Below, one piece after another: positions 22,313-33,219 of a stretch of DNA of 64,000 nt (within the stretch, counting starts at the first letter, position 1; each line of letters starts with the position of its first letter). Source of the DNA: Isoetes taiwanensis. Its lineage: Eukaryota > Streptophyta > Lycopodiopsida > Isoetales > Isoetaceae. Below the pieces are notes generated by a model that saw only the letters and a program-made list of their open reading frames with translations, did no database searches and was not told the DNA's origin. A program made the position numbers and the translations under genes. Where the stretch lies: contig JAJEKV010000083.1 of assembly GCA_021234155.1 (NCBI GenBank), positions 2,268,608 through 2,332,607 of the forward strand. Direction: 5' to 3'.

Positions 22313-24298
22313 TTATGAGTTTTGAGCCATCTTAACATACTTCAATTCAAATTCTTGTATGATAAGAGCCCATCTTGTAAACTTAGGATCTTGGACAGTC
22401 TTGTTGTAAATGCATGGCAATGGGTTCACATCCATATGAATGTAAACATACTGTACATTTGCTGAATTCCATTGTGAAGGAAGAAGATAATGTCTAAATT
22501 TGTTCAAGGCCCACTTCAATGCTAACCCAAGATGCTCCACATGAGTCCATTTCGCTCTTGTGGAGTTAACAACCTCGCTAGCATAATAATTCACATCATA
22601 ATGCTTTTGCTGATTTTTCTGACATAGTGTGACAGCCAAAGCTTGCTCCCAAACTGTAAAGAATAAATGAAATGGCTCACTCATTCTTGGAGGAATCAGC
22701 AAAGTTCTCTCTTTTAATTGTGCAAGGCACCATTCAAATGCTTCTTGAGCATCTTCCTTCCATCTAAAATGCTGCCCTGGCTTCATACAATCCACAAGTG
22801 GCTGGGTTATTTTAGCAAAATTGTGCAAATACCTCCTACTAAAACTGAGTTGGCCATATAAGCTTCTCACTTGGGATACATTTGTAGGTGGTTTGACCTT
22901 CTCCAAGGCTGCAATCTTACCATGATCCACTTGTAATCCCTTTTCTGAAACATAATTGCCCAATAGTTTTCCTCCTCTAGTGAAGAAAATACACTTAGCA
23001 GGATTCAAACTTATGCCATACAATCGGCATCTTTCAAGAACTTTTCTTAGATGATCCAAGTGATCCCTTCTTGGATTAGAAAATACTGTTAAGTCATCTA
23101 TAAAGACTCTCAAAAAGTCTAAAATATCATGAAAAGCATATGTCATAGCTCTCTGAAATGTGGCTGGAGCATTTGTGAGGCCAAAAGGTAATACCTTGTA
23201 AGCATAGATGCCAAAAGGTGTTCGAAAAGCCGTCATTGCTTGATGTGGTGGATAGATTTGGATCTGATTATATCCCCGAAAGTACCCATCCAAGAAAGAA
23301 TAGGCCTGATTTCCTGCAACAATATCCAACAAGGTGTCTATGAATGGTGTAGGAAAATGATCTCTTTTGGTAGCTTTGTTGAGATCCCTGTAATCAATGC
23401 ATACTCGGATTGAGTTATTTGGCTTCCTCACTGGTACAATAGAGCTGATCCAATCTGAATTTGGCACTGGTACAATAAATCCCGCCTCCAAAAGCTTCAT
23501 GACTTCAACCTTTACTTGCTCCTCTATGGCTGGACTCATTCTCTTTTGAGCTTGTTGGACTGGTTTTGAGCCTTGTTTCAAATCAATGGTATGAACCACG
23601 ACCTCTGGTGGAATGCCTTTCAATTCTTTGTAATTTCTTGCCAAAACATCCCTGAATTCTCTTAATAAAGATATCAAATCGCGTTCCTCCTCTTGAGTAA
23701 GATCACCTCCAATAGTAACCAATTCTTCTTGATTTCCTTGAGAAATATTGATGTTCTTGACTGAATGTGGTGACTGTGATGAAGGTGGTGAGTGGTGAGT
23801 GGTGACAAGTGTGGTGAGTGGTGACGAATGTGGTGAATGTGTTGAATGTGGTGACGAATGTGGTGAATGTGGTGACAGTGATGAATGTGGTGCGTGTGAT
23901 GACTGTGGTGACTGTAATGGATGTGGTGGATGTGATGATTGTGATGAATTTGGTGCATGTAATGACTGTGATGACTGTGGTGAATATGGACTGATCTGAT
24001 TTACCTCATCCTCTAAAATGTGCGCATGCCACCAAGCTTCTTGTATTTGTATAGTGGGCTGATTTCTGTTTACCCCATCCATGTTTGATGTCAAAATCAG
24101 CATCTCTACTTGATCTAGATCAATACCTTGCTGAAATAAAGTGTCATCAATGGGTCTTTGAATGGACTCCTCCTTCATGTTTACAAGAGTCTCTTGTAGC
24201 TCACCTTCAACAATACTTTCAAGTCTTTGGATATACTTATCTGCAACTTCTTCTTTTGTAAATGACATATTTCTGAAATTTGGGTACCTTTTAACCAC
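22313..24298 (-). CDS. Gypsy reverse transcriptase/RNase H polyprotein part, 661-codon ORF
   Basis: Long open frame of the minus-strand element. An N-terminal linker contains a striking Ser/His/Pro-rich repeat (SPHSSHSPHS type) made by a minisatellite at 23765-23990. RT follows: IRVCIDYRDLNKAT, FRTPFGIYAYKVLPFGLTNA, and the catalytic box FIDDLTVFS. The RNase H part is degenerate: FFTVWEQALAVTL stands where the family has an F-x-D-A-S type start, so the first acidic residue is lost, and the frame ends VKMAQNS before the integrase. The RT is otherwise intact, but lack of LTRs and a broken integrase mean the copy cannot be autonomous. Confidence 0.85.
   Translation of the reverse strand: MVKRYPNFRNMSFTKEEVADKYIQRLESIVEGELQETLVNMKEESIQRPIDDTLFQQGIDLDQVEMLILTSNMDGVNRNQPTIQIQEAWWHAHILEDEVNQISPYSPQSSQSLHAPNSSQSSHPPHPLQSPQSSHAPHSSLSPHSPHSSPHSTHSPHSSPLTTLVTTHHSPPSSQSPHSVKNINISQGNQEELVTIGGDLTQEEERDLISLLREFRDVLARNYKELKGIPPEVVVHTIDLKQGSKPVQQAQKRMSPAIEEQVKVEVMKLLEAGFIVPVPNSDWISSIVPVRKPNNSIRVCIDYRDLNKATKRDHFPTPFIDTLLDIVAGNQAYSFLDGYFRGYNQIQIYPPHQAMTAFRTPFGIYAYKVLPFGLTNAPATFQRAMTYAFHDILDFLRVFIDDLTVFSNPRRDHLDHLRKVLERCRLYGISLNPAKCIFFTRGGKLLGNYVSEKGLQVDHGKIAALEKVKPPTNVSQVRSLYGQLSFSRRYLHNFAKITQPLVDCMKPGQHFRWKEDAQEAFEWCLAQLKERTLLIPPRMSEPFHLFFTVWEQALAVTLCQKNQQKHYDVNYYASEVVNSTRAKWTHVEHLGLALKWALNKFRHYLLPSQWNSANVQYVYIHMDVNPLPCIYNKTVQDPKFTRWALIIQEFELKYVKMAQNS
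23765..23990. repeat. GTGGTGA/ATGACTGTG minisatellite in gypsy pol
   Basis: Imperfect 9-15 bp units translated in frame to Ser/His/Pro repeats on the minus strand. Confidence 0.8.
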
Positions 24299-24524
24299 TT
24301 GTACAAAGTCTTATCTTCCCCTGTCACCCACTTCCAAGACATGAAAACAACTAAGACCTTGCTGCCCCCCGACACCATAGCATTCTCTTTGCTGATTTCT
24401 AATTCTTGGCTGCTTCAAAGAAGGATTGCAAAGAAAGGTACCTTTTGCTGATTTCAGAGGATGATCTATAGTAACCTTGTGTTCTCCTTGAAAGATGTTC
24501 ATTTCACGCTTCCTCCATGAAGTC

Positions 24525-24840
24525 TCAGCTTTGGACGGCATCTAACCATGTGCGACTCGGCAACAAAGTATAAGTTTCAGCATGCACTCTCGGAAATTTC
24601 AAAACCATGAAATCCAAGATTGCTTCCACCTCATAAACCTTGCATAAAACATTTCTTATGACTCCCATAGGCTGCACCTTCATTTGATTGAATGCTTTGA
24701 GCATCATAGTTGTCGGTTCCATCATTTTCAATCCAACTTGAAGCATGATATGGTAAGGCATTACATTCACTCCACTGCCAGTATCTATATTGGCCTCTTT
24801 GATTAGATATCCATTAATACTCACATCAAAGTTGCTGAGG
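24525..24840 (-). pseudogene. Gypsy aspartic protease remnant
   Basis: The minus-strand frame reads INGYLIKEANIDTGSGVNVM, with the DTGS active site, followed by RTWLDAVQS, similar to the end of plant gypsy protease domains. A frameshift separates it from the RT frame. Its upstream side is the LINE junction. Confidence 0.7.
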
Positions 24841-25625
24841 ATCAGAGATGAGAGGCCCATCTTGAACTTGGAGAGACACCATCGCAGAAGCTTGTCTCCA
24901 AATTTTTGCAGCTCTAAAAAAGAAGCATGTGCAACGATCCCTCTCTTTGAACCATTGCAGGCCCGCTTTAACTCGAGCGTGATGAACTTGCTCAGCTTCC
25001 ATCTGTCTAATGCTGGCCAAAATCTGCTTCTCCTGCTGGGCATCTGATGGCACAACAGACCTGCAAGCCACTAATTGTTGGTACAGAGCAATCAAAATCC
25101 CCCGATTAGTCGCAGCCCGCTGACGACCCCAATTCTTAGCAAAGGACTCACGGCAGCCTAGAGCATCGACAATCCCAAACCATTCCTTTCCTTCTCACAA
25201 ATGCAGAGGACGGGCTTGCTTGCATCCATCTTTAAACTCCTCATCCTTCAAGTATAAAGTGTTTAACTTGAAATAAGTCTTGGTCCCGCTATCGCCCCAT
25301 CCCGAGAACAAGAGAAATATTGCGGATTGTGATCCGAAATAGATTTCGTCCAAGCATGTTTTGGCGAGAGAAATTATGCAAATATGTAGCCGCCAATGCA
25401 TTATAATAGCCCCCCGCCATGGCGTGCATATGCTCTACCAGCCCCAAGCCAGCCATTGCACCAAGTGAAGGTTCCATCGCCGTCCACCTCTACCAAGCCA
25501 CAGTCATGTATCAAAGCGCTGCCATTGTTCACGTTCAAAGCCTTGAATGACTTCTGATCCTCTGCCGCACCGATCAACTTCCAACTCCACCATATTGAAG
25601 TTACCCACCAGCAACCATGCAACAT
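24836..25625 (-). pseudogene. LINE endonuclease and linker fragment
   Basis: Minus-strand frames contain LINE ORF2 endonuclease remains: ALIHDCGLVEVDGDGTFTWC near 25500, and the linker before RT, QWFKERDRCTCFFFRAAKIW, followed by MVSLQVQDGPLISDPQQL at 25095-24836. The RT expected next is absent; the frame runs directly into gypsy protease sequence. This is the 5' half of a LINE, opposite to the usual 5' truncation. Confidence 0.7.
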
Positions 25626-26451
25626 GAGCCCCCAGTCGAACTAGTTTGTTATGTGTTGGGGGATTTAATTTTTATATGTTGGATGCCTCATAATTGTATT
25701 TTGCACGTACGAAATCAACACCATAAAAACCAGGAAAAAATCAGAAAAAAACTAGAATTCATTTGAGGCTTTCATCACCTGTAGCTTTTGAATTTGATCA
25801 CAATAAAATAAATAGAACATAAGTAAAAGTTACCATAAAGATAGAGCAGATTGATCCCATTATTCTGAAAGTCATAAAGTTTGCAACACAAAGAAAACCC
25901 CCTGTTATTATGCTACATATTGTTACTTCCGCTACAACTATTTCTCTTTCACAATGACACCATTGTTTATCAATCCATATGATTTTGGATGCTCCATCTC
26001 TAGCTTAAAATTCACCTTATAGTTCGATTAAAGTTCCAAACCTACAATATAAATGCATTCTTGTGGCCACTGTTTGACTAATCTGCGTGACATGGAAAAG
26101 GGCGTGGAATAATCCGCCTGTTGTGTGCAGAAGAATCCGTTTGTTGATTGAAGCTAAAGGCTGACTGCTATGAACAATCCGGCAGCCAAGAATATCCAAG
26201 AGTTGGAAGCAAACAGAGGGCTAAACTCTAAACTCTTTTTGAATCTGCAGCAAATCTTAGGAAGGAAACAAAAGGGGGTTTTACAGCACTGCATTGTAGA
26301 ATCAGGAAACCAATTCCTTGTAAAAAAGAACATTATGCTAACTGAAGAAACATTAAAAGACAAATACCTTTGTAAGTGTGAGCAAAAAATCCATCTCGTG
26401 GTAGTAAAATCCACTCCGGCAATAAGAATCCAAGAGGGCAAGTACACATGC
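25626..26451. other. Intergenic, no gene recognised
   Basis: AT-rich sequence with short ORFs only. Nothing supports a gene. Confidence 0.4.
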
Positions 26452-26602
26452 ATATGCACACATGCACACACATGCACACATGCACATGCACATGCACTTG
26501 CACATGCACATGCACAATACACATGCACATGCACATGCACACACATGCATGTGCACATGCACATGCATACACATGCGCAGTGTTCATGCACAAACACATG
26601 CA
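26446..26602. repeat. ACATGC/ACACATGC microsatellite
   Basis: Alternating CATGCA and CACACATGCA units. Cys/His/Met-rich ORFs on both strands here are products of the repeat. Confidence 0.9.
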
Positions 26603-26829
26603 GAGAAAGACAACAACCCTCGGATTGTTCCAACCAACGAAAATCAACGGCCCATAAAGGGTGCACTCTAGAAATACTATTTAGTACACCTCAACGAATA
26701 CAACAATGAAATCATAGAAAAACCATGTGAAAAAGCATATAAAAATCTAAAAGTAACCCCCTGTTATTGTGCTACATATTTGTTTATGTTATCGCTGCAT
26801 TTAATTGAAAAAGATTTAAGCTCAAACCT

Positions 26830-27525
26830 GAATAGGAGTGTCTTCACTCATTTGTCGTGCTACATCAGCTTTGTCTTGCAAACGAAGTAGCTCTAGAATA
26901 ATTTCTTTGTTTGTGTTTTAATAAGCCATGTTCGAGGCTTGCCAAAACTGCCAAACCAGTCAGAATGTTTTGATCTTGTAACATCATAGTCATGGCCACA
27001 TGCACCATGCTTCAGGGTAAATGCTCAAGCTCCATGTTTCACGGCATCTGCTAACCGCCTTTGCCAATGCCATTTAAGGCAAAAATTCCGTTTCAATAAT
27101 GCTATTCAGATAAAAGGGCAACAAAACCATGACAAATTCGTAGCCCCATGTGTATCTTTCTATGAAAATTTTAGATGCACATAAATGCTTATAAATGTAC
27201 TTGTAAAACTGTGTATATGCTAGATCCAAGTTATTTTCCATCAAATATCCTAGCTGTTGAATATCAGAAGCAAACAAGCATTACAAGCAAGATCCAGAAA
27301 TTATTGCAAACAAGAAAATAAGATATTCTTGCTGTATATGGAAATACCTCCATTATAGATTCGCCAACAAGGGTAGCTCTCTTGCCCTACTGCATCCACT
27401 GCCATAACCAGCAGATCCAATATCTTCTCATTCTTAACCAGTTAGGAAATAATAGACCCGTTTTCAGCCATGGCATAAAACACCAACAAATTTTTCTGCT
27501 CATTGTTGCCAGTTTCGGCCTCTGC
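26830..27525 (-). pseudogene. Decayed exons of an unidentified helical protein
   Basis: On the minus strand, 27525-27355 reads ETGNNEQKNLLVFYAMAENG, one in-frame stop, then LVKNEKILDLLVMAVDAVG, ending at a GTATTT donor. Further exon-like pieces are at about 27262-27210 (LGYLMENNLDLAYTQ) and 27010-26830 (LQDQNILTGLAVLASLEHG in one frame, EIILELLRLQDKADVARQM in another, ending CAG then GTTTGA). Leucine-rich short helices recall ARM/HEAT repeats, but this is a weak guess. Confidence 0.3.
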
Positions 27526-27881
27526 GATACAATCTTACATCAGCATAGACTGCTTCAGCCCCATCCGCTTTCATTTTTGGATTGACAACAAGTATTTTGT
27601 AGCCAAATAGTCTGTAGCTAGCCGAAATCTTCAGATCCAGATTCTACAGCCAATAGCATGCAAATCCGGGAAGAAACCGCATCCCAGCAAAACCGACAGA
27701 CCTGGTTTTGGCCGGCATAGAACTCCAGTTCGATTTGGACTGTACATAGCATATCCGACATGTTTACTCGGCCGCTACCATTTCAACGACCAGGCAAATC
27801 ATGCCCTAAATCGATTTCCAATAAGCCCTAAATTGAGTTTTAAAGGTATTTCCAAGGTCCAATGTTTTACCATAATTTGAT
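27526..27881. other. Intergenic, nothing recognised
   Basis: No ORF, repeat or element can be supported in this stretch. Confidence 0.4.
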
Positions 27882-27884
27882 TTA

Positions 27885-28079
27885 GGGTGCTTTCCCATGG
27901 ACGGACATACCTGGATGAGGTCAGACCCAGGTCCAAAAGTAATCGTCCGGATTACTTTCCAAATGAGGTTCTTAACCTCAGCCACTCAGGTTCTTATTGG
28001 TTCTTAGCTCATGGGAACATCGGAATAGTAGACCAGACCTTCAGGAACCTGGAGGTTTTCTGCCCATGGGAAAGCACCC
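27885..28079. mobile_element. Tourist-like (PIF/Harbinger) MITE, 195 bp
   Basis: Terminal inverted repeats GGGTGCTTTCCCATGG and CCATGGGAAAGCACCC are perfect over 16 bp and flanked by TTA on both sides (27882-27884, 28080-28082), the target preference of PIF/Harbinger. Weaker inverted similarity continues inward (ACCTGG and AGGTCAGAC/GGTCTGGTC). Confidence 0.8.
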
Positions 28080-28082
28080 TTA

Positions 28083-28600
28083 GTGCCACAAAAAGCCTTA
28101 AATATAATGGCACTAGAATTGAATATAGCCAACTTTTTTCGAATATATCAAGCCATTTTAGGCAGGGCCATTGAATGTAGCAAGCCATTTTACGCAGGGC
28201 CATATTCTAATATCATTCTCAATTCACATTTGAAATATTTAAGCATTGTGAACTCAATCCATATTTTCAATGTCAACTTCCCATTAAGGATTTCGATGTA
28301 TATTTTAGCACATCATAGCTTTTATTTTCAAAGGTCAATATGGTACCCAAAGTTTTTCTAAGGCGAATTATGTTTACCATGCCCATTATGTATAGTTATA
28401 GCTCAAGGTCACATATTCACCAGCTGCGACTCGCATGACACAACAACGCCATGGGGCTTTTCTATTCATCCCAGCAGTGTAATTACAATGGTAGAGAGTG
28501 GGTAGCTGCATATCGCAAGCTACCCAAAAAACAAAAAATACAGGGAATATCCAGTCATAACACCGGACCCCAAAATACAAAAATATATCATAGATGTTTG
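28083..28600. other. Intergenic with small tandem repeat
   Basis: The unit AAGCCATTTTA(G/C)GCAGGGCCAT occurs twice about 33 bp apart near 28150-28205. No gene seen. Confidence 0.4.
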
Positions 28601-28608
28601 GCTAGTGT

Positions 28609-28692
28609 ACCGCCTAGGGCTTATCGCCGGGATTAAAAACCAGCCCTTTTCGGGTTTTCGAGGAAAAACCCTAGCGATAAGCCCTAGGCGGT
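28609..28692. repeat. 84-bp perfect snap-back hairpin
   Basis: ACCGCCTAGGGCTTATCGC at 28609-28627 is exactly inverted at 28674-28692, separated by 46 bp. It may be a tiny foldback element or a hairpin RNA source. Confidence 0.7.
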
Positions 28693-28890
28693 GGGGGCTT
28701 AGACAACGCCACGCTAAACTTCCCAAAAACCCACGCTCAAAAAAGAAACCAACGTCGCGGCAACGCATGCACACCGCATAAGACCACAAAACACAATAGA
28801 GAAGAACAAAACCTCGAAAAAGCGAGGGCTGATTAATGGCGTGTACACTTGAACAACATATATAAACAAAATACTTAAGGGAGGGAGGGA

Positions 28891-29620
28891 GGGGAGAGCA
28901 TAGGACATAACCCGAAACACCGGCCGGGCTAAGAGAAAGCTACTGATGAGAAGCCGGAGGCTAATGCGTGAAGAAATAGCCATCCCCTAACCGATGAGAG
29001 GCCCAAATGCATGCAATGCATGCAAAAGTAACGATGTAACTCTTGCATATTGCCCTGCTCGAGAATCGCGATCCGGCTTGGACGACCAGATTCTCGAGTC
29101 AGCGACTCGCGATGACACAACAACGCCTGAAAAAGAAGAGAACTTCCCGCCGATCCCAGATGAAGGCTCAAGAATTGCCCCATAGTGGAGGAATGCCCAG
29201 GTAGAAGCGGTGACGAAGAAGGATAGGAAGAGATACGAAAGATAGGAAACGCCAGGAAGGGATGCGCCAGGAAAGGTCAACGCAGGCCAAGGTAGAAGAG
29301 AACCGAGAACGATAAGAAACGCCAGGAAGGGATACGCCAGGAAAGGTCAGGTCGAAGAGAAACAAGAATGATAGGAAATGCCACGAAAGGTCAACCCATG
29401 CAAGAGGAAGCCCCTCCTCTGCATGAGAGCATAGGACATAACCTGAAACACTGCTGGGCGAAGAGAAAGCGCCGATGAGAAGCTGGAGGCGAATGCAGGA
29501 AGAAATAGCGATCCCCTAACCGGATGAGAGGCCCGAAATGCATGCAATGCATGCAGGCAACGCATGCAACTCTTGCATGCTCGTCTGGCTCGAGAATCGC
29601 GATCCGTCGGATCGATCTGC
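28891..29620. repeat. 195-bp direct repeat with internal 80-bp repeats
   Basis: The block starting GAGCATAGGACATAACC at 28894 and running to the GAGAATCGCGATCC near 29075 recurs at 29427-29605. Between them, units of about 80 bp built on GAAACGCCAGGAAGGGAT(G/A)CGCCAGGAAAGGTCA repeat from about 29245 to 29395. Nearby minus-strand ORFs are repetitive and not supported as genes. Confidence 0.65.
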
Positions 29621-29639
29621 ATTCACCAGTGAGCCTAGA

Positions 29640-30290
29640 GCATCTCTTTGCCTAGAGCCCAAGATCATTGACCACTTGATTCCCGTGGAACATTTGAACT
29701 TAGAGATTTTAAAATTCTAAGAAATTTAAGCACATCTCAAGTGCATAGGACACAAATGTTTTTTTCGATCAAGTATATCTTATGCTAGGTGAAGCATTTT
29801 GCATTTCCCTCACATTGCCTTTAGACAATAGATCAATGTGGCCATTCCTAATAAACTCATGCATCATAAATCTTTACATAAGCATTATATCAAATCTTAT
29901 GCAAACCATTCCAAGTAAAGCTGGGGACCATTCCCAAGTAAAGCTGGGGAGCCCATGTAAATTATGAATACCATGCATTCATATTTTTTCTTTTCCATAT
30001 TTTGCATGAGCCAAATCCCGTATAAGGTTCCAACTGTGCCCTTTAGTCTATGGACCATGGCACTAGCTAACCATAGTGCCATTGTTCAAACATGGTGCCA
30101 TTGCATTATAGGAGAATACACAACTCTAGTATTCTGAGCATGTGTTATGGGACTCTGATATTAGCACAAGAAACAATCCTCATACATTACATCACTAGAC
30201 AGATCACAGAGAGAGCTTTCTAACACATCAAATTTAATCTAAAATGGACTCTTGAATCAAAAGTTATGATTAAAACTGTAGCAATAAAAA
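29640..30290. other. Intergenic, no gene recognised
   Basis: A 20-bp unit (CAAGTAAAGCTGGGGA) is duplicated near 29915-29950. Otherwise no feature. Confidence 0.4.
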
Positions 30291-30296
30291 ATTTTG

Positions 30297-30638
30297 AACT
30301 TTCTGACGAAATATCTGACGTTTTCTCTGATGATCCTGATGACGCAATATCTGACGAAATGTCTGACGCTATGTCTGACGATATGTCTTCAAAAAGTCTG
30401 GCGCAAAAACTGACAGAACTTCTGACGAATAGCTTCTGACAATTATCCTGACGATATGTCTGACGCAAAATCTGACGTATAATCTGCCGATTGTTGTGAC
30501 GAATGTTCTGACGCAAAATCGTCAGAAAATGCGGCAGAGAGTTATTCGTCAGTATTTTCGTCAGTGTAAACATCAGGTCAGATCTTTCTAGATAGTCTGA
30601 CGATTTTTCTGACGCAGAACATTCATTCTCTTATAGTG
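30297..30638 (-). mobile_element. CACTA transposon end with subterminal repeat array
   Basis: On the minus strand the sequence begins CACTATAAGAGAATGAATG at 30638, typical of CACTA termini (compare CACTACAAGAAA in other plants). It is followed by many CGTCAGA units in both spacings and variants through to about 30297, as in the transposase-binding subterminal regions of CACTA elements. The second terminus and target duplication were not found, so this is one end or a deletion derivative. Confidence 0.6.
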
Positions 30639-30653
30639 AAATTGTTACCTCTA

Positions 30654-31037
30654 TCAATAATCGATTTGCATGTCGGATCCAGGGTCTTCTGCAGCTTCAA
30701 ATGGCTTTTCAAGATCTGCAAAAGAATCCTCAATATCATTCAATAAATCATACTGCTTTATGTTACCCTCAATTTTCAGATTTTGAGCTCTTGCTTTCTT
30801 GCTTTTCCTTTGAATCTCCTCCTGGAGGTACATGATCTTGCACTCCAAAGCAGCAAGCTCCTCAGCTTTTGCACCATTCAGGCCAGAAATTTTCACATCC
30901 AAGCGACTCTCCATAGCTTGAAGCCAAATTGGGGCCTCATCTGCACCTACTGTTGCAGCACCCGAAGCTCCCAATCCATCAGAAATTTGGGCAGCAGGCC
31001 TTTTGGCGAGGTTGATGGCTCTGGCTTTTGGGGCCAT
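30654..31037 (-). CDS. Hypothetical coiled-coil protein, 127 residues
   Basis: Minus-strand ORF starting MAPKARAINLAKRPAAQ and ending DPGSDMQIDY. A basic Ala-rich N-terminus is followed by a predicted coiled coil (AEELAALECKIMYLQEEIQR, then basic KSKKARAQN) and an acidic C-terminus. No family recognised. The stop is 16 bp from the CACTA terminus at 30638, so the true 3' end may have been altered by that insertion; a GTAACA donor just after the stop would also fit an exon. It may be transposon-encoded. Confidence 0.4.
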   Translation of the reverse strand: MAPKARAINLAKRPAAQISDGLGASGAATVGADEAPIWLQAMESRLDVKISGLNGAKAEELAALECKIMYLQEEIQRKSKKARAQNLKIEGNIKQYDLLNDIEDSFADLEKPFEAAEDPGSDMQIDY

Positions 31038-31039
31038 GT

Positions 31040-31855
31040 TTGAAAAGAAAGCACGACACTTGACGCTTCAACGACAGAAAGAGAAGAGATGCACGTAGGC
31101 TGATGAGAAAGAGAAGGAAAGAGACCAACTAAATAGGAGCATGCCAAATAGGATAACTAACTAACAATTAACTACCTCAGTAGTTCAAGAACTGTATTTA
31201 CCTTTTACTTGAGAAACGAAGGTAAATCTCATAAATTATTAAAATCAATAAAGAGCTAAAAATACATATAATATTACCACGGCATCATTAAAGTACATTT
31301 ATTAGATTTAAATAAGTTCAAATTTTGTTAGATGTATGTAACAGACCTAGCAACCTAGCACCAACATTAAGATGTAAGTAACATTCAATGGTAAAATAAA
31401 TGATTATGCGCTAGGAATACATGCATGCAACGTGTGCATGCATGCAAGGGCCCAATATTATTCTTGATTTCTTGGGAAGGAGTTTTCCATGGGAAAGAAG
31501 TCTTTTATGTGATGGCGAAGCATTCGGAAGGAGATAGATTGCAGATGGATTGCTGAAGGAGCGAGTTGCGTGTAGAGATCTGGGAGCGTTGATGGGAGTG
31601 CAGAAGAAGCAAGCGGGATTTCCAGGTGGGGATCAAGTCTTACACCTGGGGTTTTCTAGTGTTTGTATAGCTGTGTTGATTTAATAATGATTGCTTTGAA
31701 CGTAGTATAAACTTGGAGTTAAATCATATGAGCATGGTCATGAATAGGCATGCATAGTTAATGGATAGCGAGCATATTAACCGATTTAATATTCTCTACT
31801 ATGTTAATAATTTCAACTGGACGACGCATTTACGGCACATGCATGCACGAACGGC
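31040..31855. other. Intergenic, no gene recognised
   Basis: AT-rich, with a palindromic GCATGCA tract near 31420-31445. Confidence 0.4.
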
Positions 31856-32020
31856 AAAAGCGGGCAAAGGCGAAAGCGAAAGCGAAGCGAAAGCGGCAAA
31901 GCGAAGCGGCGAGGCGTACGCACGCACGCACGCAGCGCACGCATGCATGCATGCGCACGCACGCACGCACGCACGCAGCGCACGCACGCACGCACGCACG
32001 CATGTACGCACAAAGCGGAC
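31856..32020. repeat. GCGAAA and CGCA microsatellites
   Basis: GCGAAA/GCGAAGCG units (31860-31915) pass into CGCACGCA/GCATGCAT units (31918-32010). Ala/His/Arg/Thr-rich ORFs here are repeat products. Confidence 0.9.
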
Positions 32021-32164
32021 ATATATTTTAACGTCACGCCACTAGGCAGCATCCAACTGGACATGTGACCACACACCACACTACATTGCTTTGTTGGGCC
32101 CTGCCCCCAACCACTTTACTTTAGATTAGCTAGAATCCTTAAAGAATAGATTAAGATTAAATTG

Positions 32165-32460
32165 TTAAGCAAAAACCAGCAAAACAGCAATATCTCTTAT
32201 TGCATGCTGCCATTTGAACGGCATGATCTTGATGAAGTATAGTGATGAGAAATCATGAAAAGCCACCTGAAATGGATCAATTTGGGCATCTAAGGGGCCG
32301 AAATATGCAAAGAAGGCAGAATCAAGAGGTATATTAGCCAAGACGGCAGTATTTTCCTTTGCATGTTGCTGGCAGAACGGCATAATCTTGCTGATTTGGA
32401 TGCTTGGAAAGCATGGAAATTGCTCTGAAACTGGCTGATTTGTACTATAGTGAGGTCGAA
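32165..32460. repeat. Diverged tandem duplication, about 160 bp period
   Basis: The block with GCAT(G)CTGCCATTTGAACGGCATGATCTTG near 32200 is repeated in diverged form as GCATGTTGCTGGCAGAACGGCATAATCTTG near 32362. Flanking similarity extends to GAAA.CATGAAA. Confidence 0.5.
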
Positions 32461-33007
32461 TTGGCATGAGCAAGCAGGAATTGAGGGATTCGAGGCAGGA
32501 TCTGGCAGCAAGGACTGGGTTTTGGTGGCCAAGAACTGAGCCAAAACTGCCGGATTAGGGCCACAAATTGGCCGAAATGGCTTGGAATCCTTCTTGCCAG
32601 CAAAATCGGGAGAAGCCACAGTATTTTAGCGTTGATCCGATGGCCTGGAGGCCAGATCCGGCAGTTGCAGGCCAAGGTCGCGCCCTCTGTAATGCACGCC
32701 AGGGTTAAGAAATAAAGAAAAAATGTTAATATTTAGTTAGTAAGGTAATAATAAAGTATAAAGTTAAGGAAAAGCTAAGGTTATAGGTTTAAAATAAAAT
32801 ATTAAGGGTTAGTTTGGATCAAGGAATTGGGCTAGTGACTTATTTAGGATTAAAGGCTAAGTTAAGGAGAGGTATGCTACTGGATAAGTATTTATGATTA
32901 CGGGATGTGTAGTTTAACAAGGTAGCTAGTTGTATATCTAAACCCTTTGGAAATAACTAAATTAGCAAAGGGGAAATATATGCTAGGGGTATTACTAGCT
33001 GGGAATG

Positions 33008-33219
33008 TGTGACGTTCCAAGGGAATATACGCCATAAATACGTATATTCCTGGACTCGTCACCATACAAGTCTACCTAGGTAGCCTTGTATGCCTCGAAT
33101 AAGTGGCAAGGGGTGCACATCTAAGTTAATTGTTAACTTAGATAACCTTAGAATAAGCCCATTTCCACATGGCCTTATCATATTGGGCAACCGCCACGGC
33201 TTTTATCTTTAGTGGTCTT
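33008..33219 (+). repeat. Outer element 5' LTR, first part
   Basis: Nearly identical to the first 210 bp of the 3' LTR at 57687-57895. The match ends where the inner element begins. Confidence 0.9.

Larger units (their letters stand above)
20184..24840 (-). mobile_element. Decayed Ty3/gypsy retrotransposon, minus strand
   Basis: From high to low coordinates the order is protease, reverse transcriptase, RNase H, integrase, then a probable 3' LTR. This is the Ty3/gypsy order. The gag and 5' LTR are missing: the 5' side is joined at about 24836 to part of a LINE. No chromodomain is seen after the integrase. Confidence 0.8.

Noticed and set aside
26333-26671. Cys/His/Met-rich ORFs
   Set aside because: They are translations of the CATGCA microsatellite on both strands.
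28520-29622. Minus-strand ORFs of 84-97 codons
   Set aside because: They fall in the 195-bp and 80-bp repeat blocks and overlap each other in different frames.
31761-32079. Ala/Arg/His/Thr-rich ORFs
   Set aside because: Products of GCGAAA and CGCA microsatellites.
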